Of a stretch of 32,500 nt of DNA, positions 22,401 to 32,500 are shown piece after piece; positions within the stretch are counted from its first letter, which is position 1, and each line of letters opens with the position of its first letter. The position numbers and the translations under genes are program-made. Source of the stretch: Hormiphora californensis (lineage: Eukaryota > Ctenophora > Tentaculata > Cydippida > Pleurobrachiidae); assembly GCA_020137815.1 (NCBI GenBank), contig CM035359.1, forward strand, positions 2,691,081 to 2,723,580, in the 5' to 3' direction. The notes under the pieces were generated by a model. The model had not been told where the DNA came from. It did not search any database and saw only the letters and a program-made list of their open reading frames with translations.

Positions 22401-25400
22401 AGTTATCTAAAGTGGTCATAGGGGCATTTAGTAGGGTATGAAGGGTATCTAGCAGGGTTTGAGGGTTAATGGGGTCTGAGGGCTATCAAGTAGGGTCTTA
22501 GGGGCATCTTGCAGTGTTTGAAGGATATCTAAAAAGGTCTGAGGGGCATCTTTTAGGGTCTGAAGGGCATTATATAATGGAGCCTGAGGGGTATCTAGTA
22601 GGCTCTGAGAGGTATTTAGAGGGGTCTTAGGCGCATCTTGCAGGGTCTGGGTAGCATCTTGTAGGATCTAAGGGGCATCTAAGGGACATCTAATGGGGTC
22701 TAAGGGCTATCTAGTATGCCCTGAGATGCCCCCAGACCCTACTAGACACCCCTCAGACCCTACTAGATCTAGTAGTAGATCTAGCTAGATACCCTCAGAC
22801 CCTACTAGAAACCCCTCAGACCTACTAGATCTAGCTAGATACCCCCAGACCCTACTAGATGCCCCTCAGACCTAACTAAATATCCTTCAAACACTGCAGG
22901 ATGCCCCTAAGACCCTACTAGATACCCCTCAGAGCATACTAGCCACCCCATTAGATACCCCTGGCCCTCAGAACCTACTAGATGCTCGTTGGATACTGCA
23001 AAATGTCCTTTAGATACTACATCTAGTCCGGTCTGAGGGTATCTACTATCTGCCATCTAATAGGGCCTGAGGGTATCTAACAGGTTCTAAGAGCTATCTA
23101 GTATGCCCTGAGGGCATCAAAAGGGTATCTAACAGGGCCTGAGGGAATTTTTCAGTGTCTGAGGGATACATAGTAAGGTCTGAGGGCCTTCTTGTAAGGT
23201 CCGATGGGCATCTAATGGGGTCTGAGGGGTAGCTAGTATGGTCTGAGGGGTATCTAGGAGGGTCTTAGGGGCATCTGGCAGGCCGGCTGTTGAGTTGTTT
23301 ATGCTAAGTTTATTAAATAGTTACGGTAGCTATATAGTCAACTGTTCATCTAAACGCCTTTAAAACATGTTAGAACGTCATAACAGAGCTGTTTGTACCA
23401 TGATTTGAGCCCTCACTTATATTTGCTGGAAAATTATTTGAGCAATTAGAGCTAACCAATTAAGACTAATTACTTTACTTTGATGGCATTTGAGAACATT
23501 AGAAAACACTCAGAAAATATCCCAATAACTTACTGAACATTTTGCAACCATCCCGAAGTTTCTATCACGTCGCTAAGTCAAGTTACAAGATGCCCTGTTA
23601 GGGACCAATTAAGCCCAATTACCGGGAATTGGGTAACTGGAAAAATTTAAAAAAAATTTAATGAACTCCTTGACTTATCACGAGCATTTTGAGACCATTT
23701 TTAGGTTTCTAGCATGTGTCCAAGCTGTTTTACCGATATACCCTGTTAGGATCAATTAGGCCCAATTATGACACCTCCCCCCATGGAGTAGAGTGGTAAA
23801 CTCTTTTTTGGTGGTTCAGGGGACCTATTGGGACACTTTGGTGAAGGAATTAGCTTTCCCATCTATTTTTCAATATTTTGTCTATTTCGTGCACGATTTT
23901 GAAGGGTTAACCCCCTTCCCAAAAAGAGAGGGTGCACCGTACCCAAGGGAGAGCGAGGGTCGCATTTTGTGTGTGCATTGCTTTGGTTTGGTTGTGTGTG
24001 CCGTGTGTCAGCTGCAGTGTGTCCTTTTCAGTTTTTATTCTTTGTGTGGCTCAAACCGTCATTTTATTTCAAAATGAGCTGTGATTGTTGACAATCTAGA
24101 TTTTAAATTTCCGTGAAAATGCTGCTCCCCGGAAACCCAATTTGGCAATTTACCAGGCACGACCCTTTTCCCCGAACAACCCGCCAACCCGGTAAATCGG
24201 GGTCCGACTGTTACTACTAATAATACAGTTCATATTGACAATTCCCTACCTCGTGCTGTAGATAAAGACCGGGGTGAACAATACATTTTACGACATGTTC
24301 AAGTACTACGCTGACTACAACTTCGAAGAGAATTCCACAACTCCAATCGATTACATGCAAACGACGGTGAGTAACAGATACAGATACAGCAATGTTCGGC
24401 ACTAATAAACTAGAGTTGTTTTGCAGATACTGTTAGTTTGAATATTAGCTTTACCCCAACTTTGACCGGTTCTTTCGGAATCTTGCAGTGCCATCTCTCC
24501 AACCCCTTCTCTTAATATTGCAGATTGCAATGTTGAGGGCCATCTCTTGACACCTATGAACAACTATTGACACCTTGAACTCTCCCCCCAAACTTGACCC
24601 CTTCTCCCCTCTCTTAGTTGCAATCCCCCTTCTCCCTCCCTTTCAGACTTCAGTTACAATGTTGTGACCCCTTCTCTCCCTTTCTCAGTTACAATGTTGT
24701 GACCCCTTCTCTCCCTCTCTCAGTTACAATGCTGTGGCCCCTTCTCTCCCCTCTCTCAGTTACAATGCTGTGGCCCCTTCTCTCCCCTCTCTCAGTTACA
24801 ATGCTGTGGCCCCTTCTCTCCCCTCTCTCAGTTACAATGCTGTGGCCCCTTCTCTCCCCTCTCTCAGTTACAATGCTGTGGCCCCTTCTCTCCCCTCTCT
24901 CAGTTACAATGCTGTGGCCCCTTCTCTCCCCTCTCTCAGTTACAATGCTGTGGCCCCTTCTCTCCCCTCTCTCAGTTACAATGCTGTGGCCCCTTCTCTC
25001 CCCTCTCTCAGTTACAATGCTGTGGCCCCTTCTCTCCCCTCTCAGTTACTATGTTGTGACCCCTTCTCTCTCCCCTCTCAGTTACTATGTTGTGACCCCT
25101 TCTCTCCCCTCTCTCTCAGTTACAACTTACAATCCTGTGACCCCTTCTCTCCCTCTCTTGACCCCTTCTCTCCCTCTCTTGACCCCTTCTCTCCTCTCTT
25201 GACCCCTTCTCTCCCCTCTCTCTCAGTTACAACTTACAATCCTGTGACCCCTTCTCTCCCTCTCTTGACCCCTTCTCTCCCCTCTCTCTCAGTTACAACT
25301 TACAATCCTGAGACCCCTTCTCTCCCTCTTTTGACCCCTTCTCTCCTCTCTTGACCCCTTCTCTCCCACCTCTCTCAGTTACAACTTACAATCCTGTGAC

Positions 25401-26901
25401 CCCTTCTCCCCTCTTTTGACCCCTTCTCTCCCCTCTCAGTTACTATGTTGTGACCCCTTCTCTCCCCTCTCTCTCAGTTACAACTTACAATCCTGAGACC
25501 CCTTCTCTCCCTCTTTTGACCCCTTCTCTCCTCTCTTGACCCCTTCTCTCCCACCTCTCTCAGTTACAACTTACAATCCTGAGACCCCTTCTCTCCCTCT
25601 TTTGACCCCTTCTCTCCTCTCTTGACCCCTTCTCTCCCCTCTCTCTCAGTTACAACTTACAATCCTGAGACCCCTTCTCTCCCTCTTTTGACCCCTTCTC
25701 TCCTCTCTTGACCCCTTCTCTCCCACCTCTCTCAGTTACAACTTACAATCCTGAGACCCCTTCTCTCCCTCTCTTGACCCCTTCTCCCCTCTCTTGACCC
25801 CTTCTCTCCCCTCTCTCTCAGTTACAACTTACAATCCTGAGACCCCTTCTCTCCCTCTTTTGACCCCTTCTCTCCTCTCTTGACCCCTTCTCTCCCACCT
25901 CTCTCAGTTACAACTTACAATCCTGAGACCCCTTCTCTCCCTCTTTTGACCCCTTCTCTCCTCTCTTGACCCCTTCTCTCCCACCTCTCTCAGTTACAAC
26001 TTACAATCCTGAGACCCCTTCTCTCCCTCTTTTGACCCCTTCTCTCCCCTCTCTCTCAGTTACAACTTACAATCCTGTGACCCCTTCTCTCCCTCTCTTG
26101 ACCACTTCTCTCTCCCCACAGTTGCAATGTTGTGGTCTCAGAGTGGGCTGGGGTGACTGGAACAAAACTTCTGGGTACGCTGAGGAGTGGATCAAAACTC
26201 ACACTGTTGACACCCCTGATTCATGCTGTGTCAAGGGCAAGGTGGGTTATTAATTGTAATTATTCCATCCCCCTCTTTCGTAGGCTTCGCGTGGCTGGTG
26301 GAGGGGTGACCGCGTGGGGTTTTGATTATTGTACTTGCTCCCTGTGCAGTGGCTCACACCGCTCTGTGATCAGGGTTGGGTAGATCAACCTGCAGCTCGT
26401 CCACACATGTTCTCCCCTCTCTAGATATAAACACATTGCTTGTCTAGATAAACTCCTAACACATGTTCTCCCCTCTCTAGATTGCAACACACTGTGGGTT
26501 CGGGCAGGCCACACCACTGGCAGATGAGGACGATAGAATTGTTTACACTGAGGTGAGTCTACCCTCTTTCCAATTATTAATAGTTTAGGGGGCTGGGGGT
26601 CCAGCCCTAAAAGATCCCACCATTGCCCTGATTTTGGCCGATTGACTTCACTTTTTAAACGGCCCGCCCCTCCTTGCCCCTCTCTATCTCCCCATCCCCT
26701 CTCTGACTCCCCATCTCCCCCAAACTCCCCATTTACGGCCCTCCCCATCTCATGCAGGGTTGTATTGACAAGTTCTACAGTTGGATAGATGGAAAAGTTA
26801 GCAGTGTGACGATCATTGCCATCGCTAACTTTGTTTCCCAACTAACCAGCGCCGTGTTCCTCTTCATTCTCCGACTCAGCATGAAAACCATCACCTTCTG
26901 A
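19473..26901 (+). CDS. Tetraspanin, 8 exons, 279 residues
   Basis: This is a four-pass membrane organiser of the tetraspanin family. Exons are 19473-19607, 19796-19886, 19988-20085, 20203-20277, 24262-24366, 26122-26241, 26481-26552 and 26758-26901. All introns are GT-AG and the joined frame has no stop. TM1 is about residues 35-57 (after LTPTEKLLKYSNF), TM2 77-97 and TM3 110-128. The large loop is 129-246 and TM4 247-270. The loop has the CCG signature at 171-173 (LQCCG), PDSCC at 200-204, and cysteines 213 and 234, giving six cysteines and presumably three disulfides. N-glycosylation sequons are NNT (139), NST (157) and NKT (182). The short tail ends SMKTITF. Introns 4 and 5 are swollen by a palindromic insertion and a minisatellite; the other introns are 101-239 bp. 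The subfamily is unresolved. The ATG was chosen as the first in-frame methionine before TM1. Confidence 0.93.
20510..21525 (+). repeat. 508-bp tandem duplication in tetraspanin intron 4
   Basis: 20510-21017 and 21018-21525 are almost identical. The visible difference is in the T-run/A-run near 20928 and 21438. Each copy starts with ACGTG, and a third ACGTG follows at 21526, so the junctions share 5 bp of microhomology. The copied unit covers intron sequence plus the outer part of the left arm of the large palindrome. Confidence 0.95.
21194..23906. mobile_element. 2.7-kb palindromic element in tetraspanin intron 4
   Basis: The left arm starts CCTTCGAAATCGTGCA at 21194 and mirrors the right arm ending TGCACGATTTTGAAGGG at 23906, with a symmetry centre near 22550. 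Non-repetitive outer arms are about 620 bp each (21194-21812 and 23286-23906). The inner part is filled with a roughly 21-bp repeat. TTAA follows the right end at 23907. A matching TTAA is not seen on the left, so family assignment (piggyBac-like?) is uncertain. No transposase frame is present. Confidence 0.8.
21812..23280. repeat. About 21-bp repeat in alternating orientations
   Basis: Units such as GGGGTATCTAGTAGGGTCTGA fill the core. Orientation flips near 22100, 22730 and 23010, so there are smaller palindromes inside the large one. Units vary by substitutions (AGTATGCTCTGA, TCTTAGGGGCATCTTGCAG). TCTAGATCTAG-type self-complementary stretches lie at 22270-22350 and 22755-22845. Confidence 0.85.
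24510..26115 (+). repeat. Minisatellite of acceptor-like units in tetraspanin intron 5
   Basis: Nine exact 36-bp units (about 24720-25040) carry CTCAGTTACAATGCTGTGG followed by CCCCTTCTCTCCC. They are preceded by two variants with GTTGTGA. They are followed to 26100 by longer units with ACAACTTACAATCCTGAGAC or TACTATGTTGTGACC. Each unit looks like a polypyrimidine tract plus CAG, then a close copy of the first 14 bases of exon 6 (TTGCAATGTTGTGG at 26122). An early relative, GCAGATTGCAATGTTGAGG, lies at 24521. Confidence 0.95.
26403..26482 (+). repeat. Duplicated exon 7 splice acceptor
   Basis: ACACATGTTCTCCCCTCTCT followed by AGAT occurs exactly at 26403-26426 and again at 26459-26482, where it forms the acceptor of tetraspanin exon 7. 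The copies are 56 bp apart. Using the upstream AG would meet a TAA at once (ATA TAA) and shift the frame. Confidence 0.9.
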
Positions 26902-27371
26902 GAGATCAACATGGTTTCCAGGAAACCAGAAAGGAGAGTTTACTGATCTTTGGAGATATGGATCTGATCAGCAAGATACATTATATTGGGTATGTTCAGC
27001 ATGTGACAGAGACAATATATATACAAACCAGATACCCTGCACTGTGTCGCATGTGACAGAGACAATGTACAAACTAGACTGTGACGACCCGGCCCTTGAA
27101 GTTGACGGCTTCCACTCCCTTATTTAACAACGATTCAGAAACGAATCATCGTACCATGTTTTGTTTTAACTGATTACACATATTTAAACGTACAGCGACA
27201 GACTTACAAACAAATGTCATAAAATATTTTTTTGTCGAGCAACACAATTCATCTCAAAATGTCTCTATCAATATTGTTGTGGCTTGCAGCTCCCCACCGT
27301 CGGGGCACTTTTGGTCCTTTTTGGCACGCTATAACCTATCTGCACCACCACCACCACAAGTCCAAACTCTG
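26902..27371. other. Convergent 3' region between tetraspanin and GPCR
   Basis: This is presumed 3'-UTR of both genes. It contains a direct repeat GCATGTGACAGAGACAAT (about 26999 and 27049). No canonical AATAAA is seen on either strand in the expected places. Confidence 0.4.
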
Positions 27372-30079
27372 CTACAAAGTGCTGGCTACCATCAAACTAT
27401 TAGTCCTTGTATTGATACTAGGTTTCTCCAGCACGGCTGCAGAACTAAACTCAGGCTCCCCTCGTCCCCTAGCAACACTATACTCAGATTCACCTCCCCT
27501 AGTAACCGAACAATATCCCCTAGCAACGCCATACTCAGATTCACCTCCCCTAGTAACCGAACAATCGCCCCTAGTTACCTCAGTTACCGAATACCCTCCC
27601 CTCTCCATGACACCGCGTGGTGAATCCTCACACACCATCCTAGCCCTCCTCCACTGATCTCCACACGGCGACTCCTTCCTTCTCCTCCACACAGCCGGAC
27701 TCCGTGGTATCTGCTGCATATCTTTCAACGTCCTGGCCATTTGCCCCTTCATCCCTGCTATCCGGAAATAGTATACCACGGGGTTAACAGTAGCGTTGAG
27801 AATTACACAGACAGGGTTGAAAAACACACCCAAGTAGAATTCTCCGATACTCTTGTCCATGTTCCATCGTATAGTGTTAAAGATTAAGTAAACCCAGTAT
27901 GGAATGTTAAACAACATGTAAACCACGGTTACTATCACTATGGTTACGGTTGCCCGGTGTTTCAGATTGTTTCTTAGGGCGCTGGCAGAGGTGGTTATCT
28001 TTGGGATGAGGGGGCCGTGTGCCCGGACTAGACGGATTGAGACTGCACATGATGTAACGACGGGTGGGGCGGGAATCAGGAAGGGGAGGACGAGAAGGAA
28101 GAAGCAGATTAGTTGTTGGGTGGCGGTTGCGCGGTTAGGGAAGACATCCTCCAGGTACCTGGAGGAGGGAGGGAGTGTTGTTAGTGTGACTGTGAACATA
28201 AAGTAGTTGTGGGAGAAAAAGAAGATGTGTTAAGAGAGAAGTATAAGAGGGAAGAAAGGACGAGATCGAGAATGAGAGGGGGTTTGATTGGTCCTAAGAT
28301 TATGAGGAAGCCTTTTGGCTGGACAAGATTCTAGCAGAACATGATAAATAAGAGAGCCTTGTTTGAACTTGTGTGTTTCTAAACTTACCATAAGCACATG
28401 CACCAGTTGGGATCGTAGTGGTATCTTTTACCTCCCACTAGATAGGGTAGACTCGCCTGTGCTATCTAGACGGGGGTGAGAGATATGATAGGGATTAGAA
28501 ATCTAGTAGAGGGGTATGTTAGATTTTAGAAAATACAGTAGGGGGGTGAGAGGGAATCTTTAGTAGGGGGAAGTTGATATTGAGGTCAAGAAGTTAGTGG
28601 TTTTGGTGTTGATGCCAACCCCTTTTGCGTAGTTGAGGGGTGACTGTGTCACCAAGTTATTTTGGTTTTGATTTGGTTAGAGGATTCAACTACCCTGCCT
28701 TGCTAATTAGATAATTAACTGATTTAATTAACTAGATACCTGGATAATTAGTAGGAGTGCCAGCACTAACAAGACGGACTTCCTTCGAATCCTTCGGAAA
28801 GGAAATACCAAAGAGTAGCTCCTCAGTACGCTCTGAGAATAGGCAGATGTTAGTACGCTCTGAGATGTTAGTACGGTATAGGTAATTTGGTCAGGACAGA
28901 CGGATAGATCTTCCTCCTAAGACCCTAAATGTCAGAACAGAAAGGAACGTGGGTGCTCTCTCTTTATGAGTAGCTCTACTGCTGTGATCAGTAACATGTA
29001 TTCCTAGATGGTAGATATTACACTACGACAGACTGGATTATTAATATTACTTGCTATGTCGTCATAACACACAACTCTCGAGATCTCCCCTCCTACCATT
29101 GTGATGTTCTAACCCTCATTTACAACTTGTAATATTACATACAGTGAGAGAGGGTCAAGCAAGACAATATCACTCTATGTTCTAAGGCCCCAGTTAGAGA
29201 TTCACTCTGCTGCTGACACTGCGCGCAGCGCTACTTTCAATGCAATTCACATCGAAATTCCTGCTAGTCATCGAAGATGTCGCGCGCAGCATGGTTCTCC
29301 CAGCTAACTACTGGTGTCAGTTTCCTGCAGCCTGGTGTCAGTTTCCAATCTGCAACTGGAGCGTAACACTCCAACTGAAAGAGGTTCGATACCACTCTGA
29401 AATTATAGCTATACCTGTAGAGCTACCAATAGAACGGAAAGTCTACTGGATATGTTGTAGAGGTATCCAAAGACGTTACAGAGTATTCCATCTTGTAACC
29501 CCAAGTCATGAGATCTGTACGTCCTGTGCGGGGAGTTGTTGGGTTACTAAACAAAATAGGAGGGAATAGAAGGGTTTTTTAGATTAAACTTTTGCTTCAT
29601 TGGTTTCGATCCTCGATTGGGTATCGCCATTCGACCTGTCTGGCGGCGCGATAACCCGTTTTAACAGTGCGCTCAGATCGGTTTGGCGCCACCTGACAGC
29701 ATACGACCGAGATACGATCTCACCAGGGCCGGGTACATGTACGTATACACCTACCTAGCAAGGCCAGTATGGATACTGGATGTGGTTGTGATAATATCAG
29801 TCGCCACCATTGAAAGATAAACAATATTAGAGAGGTTCTTCAGGTCCCTCGCAAAATACCTGCAACAAAATAAAAGTATAAAACATCTAAACAGATGAAA
29901 AGTTTTATGAAGGAGCAGTAGTGTATTTACTACCTAATGGACAACAAGTTAGCGACGGTTCCAAAAAGGCACGCTAGGAGGGTAGTAACACCAAGAACCA
30001 AGTCAAGGGATGGCTCTATGTAGAGATCCGGTGAGGTATGGTTATCTGATAGGGTATCTGTACCTTCATACTCTGTCAT
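27372..30079 (-). CDS. Rhodopsin-family GPCR without DRY, 6 exons, 438 residues
   Basis: This is an orphan class A receptor assembled from minus-strand exons 29934-30079, 29755-29859, 29415-29523, 28740-28832, 28389-28465 and 27372-28158. All junctions are GT-AG and the frame is continuous (phases 2, 2, 0, 0, 2). The N-terminus is short and without a signal peptide, with sequon NHT (13). TM1 has GTVANLLS and TM2 has LSMVATD (Asp70). Cys99 at the top of TM3 can pair with a cysteine of NWCMC (173-175) in loop 2. The DRY position reads VLRSY (122-126), so only the arginine remains. TM6 has MLFNIP instead of CWxP. TM7 has the intact NPVVY (302-306). The tail of about 130 residues includes a 17-residue tandem repeat (SVTRGGESEY). 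The exon 5 acceptor is either at 28466 (chosen) or 9 bases further in. The ligand is unknown. Confidence 0.88.
27466..27590 (-). repeat. 51-bp repeat in the GPCR tail
   Basis: Two full copies and a partial copy of a 51-bp unit (plus-strand starts at about 27466 and 27517) share CTCAGATTCACCTCCCCTAG and AGTAACCGAACAAT. The period is 17 codons, so the receptor frame is kept. The repeated peptide contains CSVTRGGESEY and VARG. Confidence 0.9.
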
Positions 30080-31075
30080 ACTAAGTGGGGATGTTATTTT
30101 GAGAGTTTTAAGAAAGATGGAAGTTAATGGAACCCCAAAATCGGAACAAGGGAGAGAGAATATATATTATATTTTGGGTGACAAGTCCCATGTTCACAGT
30201 AAACAGTGCAGTTGTAGTACATGTTAATATATAGGGAGACGGCACACTGAAGTTGCTTGTGTCTCGTCCCTCATATCGTCGACCTAGCTCCCCATAGTAA
30301 AACTAATATAATAGGGACCCGGACACACAGGCAAGAGCAACAACATCAGTCAACAACAGCATGATCTATTATTACGTCAACCCCCTGTACTAGCTCCAAG
30401 TATAATACTGCAACACTGATTATATCACCCCTCCTCCACACTCCCGACATACCTACATGTACATTGTAAATTGGCACCTATGATGATACAGCTCACCTTA
30501 CTATGCAGCCCTCTATCTCTCTACTCAGCATCATCTCTTTGTCCGGTGTGTCTAATTCTGTATCACTCTCTGTCTGACCCCCCCCCCCCCCCCGTGTATA
30601 CATCGCATGGTGTATCTCTAATAGTCAATGTAACTAGGGTGCAGTATGACCGCGTGTATAATTACAAGTGTTGTACCATCCATATTCTACCAATCTACAA
30701 TTGCGCCCTTATACCAATATTATACCTACCAGGCTAGGGCCTTTCTATACCTATCTCTACTAGCGGGTTCAAGATCATGGTACATAATAATAACAGTCGT
30801 TCTAACAGTTGTATTAGAAATGCAAACAAAGAATGAAAACAAAGAATGAATTTAACAAAGAATGAAAACTGACCATAATAAATTACAGCACCACTGCGGA
30901 TGTGATGCGGAAGTGATCTGTGATTTAATGGTGGTACCACATTAAATTGTCATTAAAGCTCGAGAGCTAAACCAATATCATATTGAGCTGGACTAGTTAT
31001 TGGATACATGACCAAGACGTATTAAAATGAACAAATAAAAAGTAAGATACAACGACGGGCTTGTTTATAGCTCTA
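30080..31075. other. Region upstream of the GPCR, no gene recognised
   Basis: This should contain the promoter and 5'-UTR of the minus-strand receptor. A run of 15 or more C lies at about 30579-30595. Open frames up to 88 codons (30471-30940, both strands) show no family features. Confidence 0.4.
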
Positions 31076-31549
31076 TAATGTGGGGGGGGGGGGGGCCTGC
31101 CGCAAGAATCTCAGCTATCCTATTTTTGGCCGATGAGATTTTTGGGAAAATTTTCTCAATTACGTTTGAGATTTTTGAGATTTTTGTGGTAAATTCGCAC
31201 AATTTAATCGACCAATACTCAGTTTTTCGTCATATTTTTTAGCTGAAAACCAGACCATACTATTAATTTAATAACCTAATTAGGTCATTAGTTGTATTTT
31301 AGCTTTTTATTAACTTTTGTATTAGAACACAAGGAAAGTTTCTATTCAGATTTTCGATTTTTGGGAAAAAAACACAAGGATTGTTTCTATCCCAAATTTT
31401 AGGATGGAAAAATCGCAGATTTACCTCAAAAATCTCAGAAATCTCACGGTTTTTGGGCAAAAATCGAAAATCTCAGAAATCTCAGCTACCCTGAAAATCG
31501 CCAATGAGGCATGAGATTCTTGCGGCAGGCCCCCCCCCCCCCTAATGTG
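31076..31549. mobile_element. 460-bp inverted-repeat element with TAATGTG target duplication
   Basis: A G-run followed by CCTGCCGCAAGAATCTCA (31083 onward) is matched by TGAGATTCTTGCGGCAGG plus a C-run ending at 31542. TAATGTG stands at both outer edges (31076-31082 and 31543-31549). The interior repeats AAATCTCAGAAATCTCA-type phrases and also pairs partly across the centre (GGCCGATGAGATTTTTGGG against its counterpart). There is no coding capacity. A 7-bp duplication lies in the range known for hAT-like elements (5-8 bp), but the family is not certain. Confidence 0.85.
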
Positions 31550-31608
31550 TAAGAAAAATGGATAGGGATCCCTCCCTGATCCCTCTTTGTATTAATTATA
31601 GATGCAGG

Positions 31609-31700
31609 GGCTCTTTTCTGAACAGGTTTATGAAGATTCTTAGGAACTTATAAAGAAAAAAGTTAAGAATCTTCCTAAGAAGAAAGTTCAGAAAAGAGCC
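31609..31700. mobile_element. 92-bp hairpin, possible small MITE
   Basis: GGCTCTTTTCTGAAC at 31609 pairs with GTTCAGAAAAGAGCC ending at 31700. The pairing continues inward through AAGATTCTTAGGAACTT and its counterpart. It could form a stem of about 40 bp with small bulges. No clear target duplication is seen. Confidence 0.7.
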
Positions 31701-32500
31701 ATGGGTAGAGAGCGAGTTAATGTTGTTTGAAACACATTACTAAAAACGTTGTAGCTGATACCAACAAGCATTGTGTTATCAATATATACTAGCTAAGCTA
31801 CCACCAACGAATACAAGGATCTAGAACATGACCACACACACACGGTGTATAGATGAAAACCAAACCAGTAAACCACAAAGCACAATTGTTTAAATACACA
31901 GGGAGAAAGGAAGATCTACTGATCCGGAATTAGGAGATATGATCTTTTACGGAAATTTCATCAAAAATACAGAAATGACACGGTTAATGATTCCAGGTCT
32001 AACATCGTTAGTCCTGTTTTAATTTACCAATCGATGGAAAAGCAGATCAGTTCTGGGCGATTAAAGTTATTATCACTGATGCGTTATAATGATTAAACCG
32101 TGCGTGTAAATTGCTCCAACGAGCTGGCACAGATATCTCTCTTCTTGAATGCTAGTTTCCAACAGATATCTCCTCTCCATTGGATATCATAGCAGTCAAA
32201 AGGACGCCTGATAATTAAAAAATACAGGACCAATTGGCTCATTTATTACCACCGCTAGTTGGTCATGTAATGATATTGCATTTAGTTATGATATCCGACA
32301 GTTAAATGACACATTCAGGATAGGAAGATCGATATACCGTGACATTTTCAATATGTCACCATGTGTATTATAGTGCACGTGTTATACTATACGTGTTCGC
32401 ATAGTTAAAATGACTCATGTCATCCATTATCGATCACACCGTGAGATCCTGACTTGTTAAGTTGACAGAACTGAACTAGAACTTGACCAATCAATGTCTA
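31701..32500. other. Right-hand spacer, no gene recognised
   Basis: AT-rich sequence without a long open frame. A small stem, GTGACAT with ATGTCAC, lies at about 32338-32360. Nothing else stands out. Confidence 0.4.

Noticed and set aside
24618-26253. Proline/serine-rich open frames in tetraspanin intron 5
   Set aside because: They come from the intronic minisatellite. The tetraspanin exons on both sides join in frame without them.
26326-26841. Minus-strand open frame of 171 codons
   Set aside because: It crosses tetraspanin exons 7 and 8 and their introns in antisense, with no recognisable product.
27232-27657. Plus-strand open frames of 114-141 codons
   Set aside because: They are shadows of the GPCR tail repeat on the opposite strand.
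29240-29569. Plus-strand open frame of 109 codons
   Set aside because: It lies opposite exon 3 of the minus-strand GPCR and has no domain features.

Overview
The window is eukaryotic nuclear DNA from an animal. Its genes have GT-AG introns, and their products are metazoan families: two LC8 dynein light chains, a tetraspanin and two seven-transmembrane receptors. I cannot name the species. Rhodopsin-type receptors without a DRY motif and an LDLa-type GPCR resembling GRL101 and relaxin receptors would suit a sponge or another invertebrate, but this is inference.

Layout. 1-400 is a degenerate GCGTCTATA repeat. 670-5480 is homopolymer-rich, CT/GA-rich sequence that looks like poor consensus; I find no gene in it. 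5495-8117 (minus) is an LDLa-containing GPCR whose cytoplasmic tail is a 24-bp minisatellite. The receptor reads correctly only across several single-base frame breaks. The same 24-bp repeat recurs, clean and inverted, at 8936-9440. 10124-13413 is a composite mobile-element block: an outer terminal-inverted-repeat element holding a TTAA-flanked, piggyBac-like foldback element and a CCCCTAGAGG minisatellite. A 336-bp hairpin element (13621-13956) and a strict 20-bp satellite of 69 units (14141-15520) follow.

16250-17576 holds a CCAAT-rich promoter and two tandem two-exon LC8 genes (plus) encoding the same 89-residue protein. Their exons are nearly identical, but their introns and UTRs are not. 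A CT microsatellite and a 28-bp minisatellite separate them from the tetraspanin gene (19473-26901, plus, 8 exons, 279 residues). Tetraspanin intron 4 has been enlarged by a 508-bp tandem duplication and a 2.7-kb nested palindrome. Intron 5 is largely a minisatellite whose unit copies the exon 6 splice acceptor plus the codons of the CCG motif. Intron 6 carries an exact duplicate of the exon 7 acceptor.

Converging on the tetraspanin is a six-exon rhodopsin-like GPCR (27372-30079, minus, 438 residues) that lacks the DRY and CWxP signatures and has a 17-residue repeat in its tail. 30080-32500 has no gene I can support, but holds a 460-bp inverted-repeat element with a 7-bp target duplication and a 92-bp hairpin.

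The genes do not form a pathway. The common theme is expansion of introns, tails and spacers by minisatellites and foldback elements. No CRISPR, rRNA or tRNA was seen.
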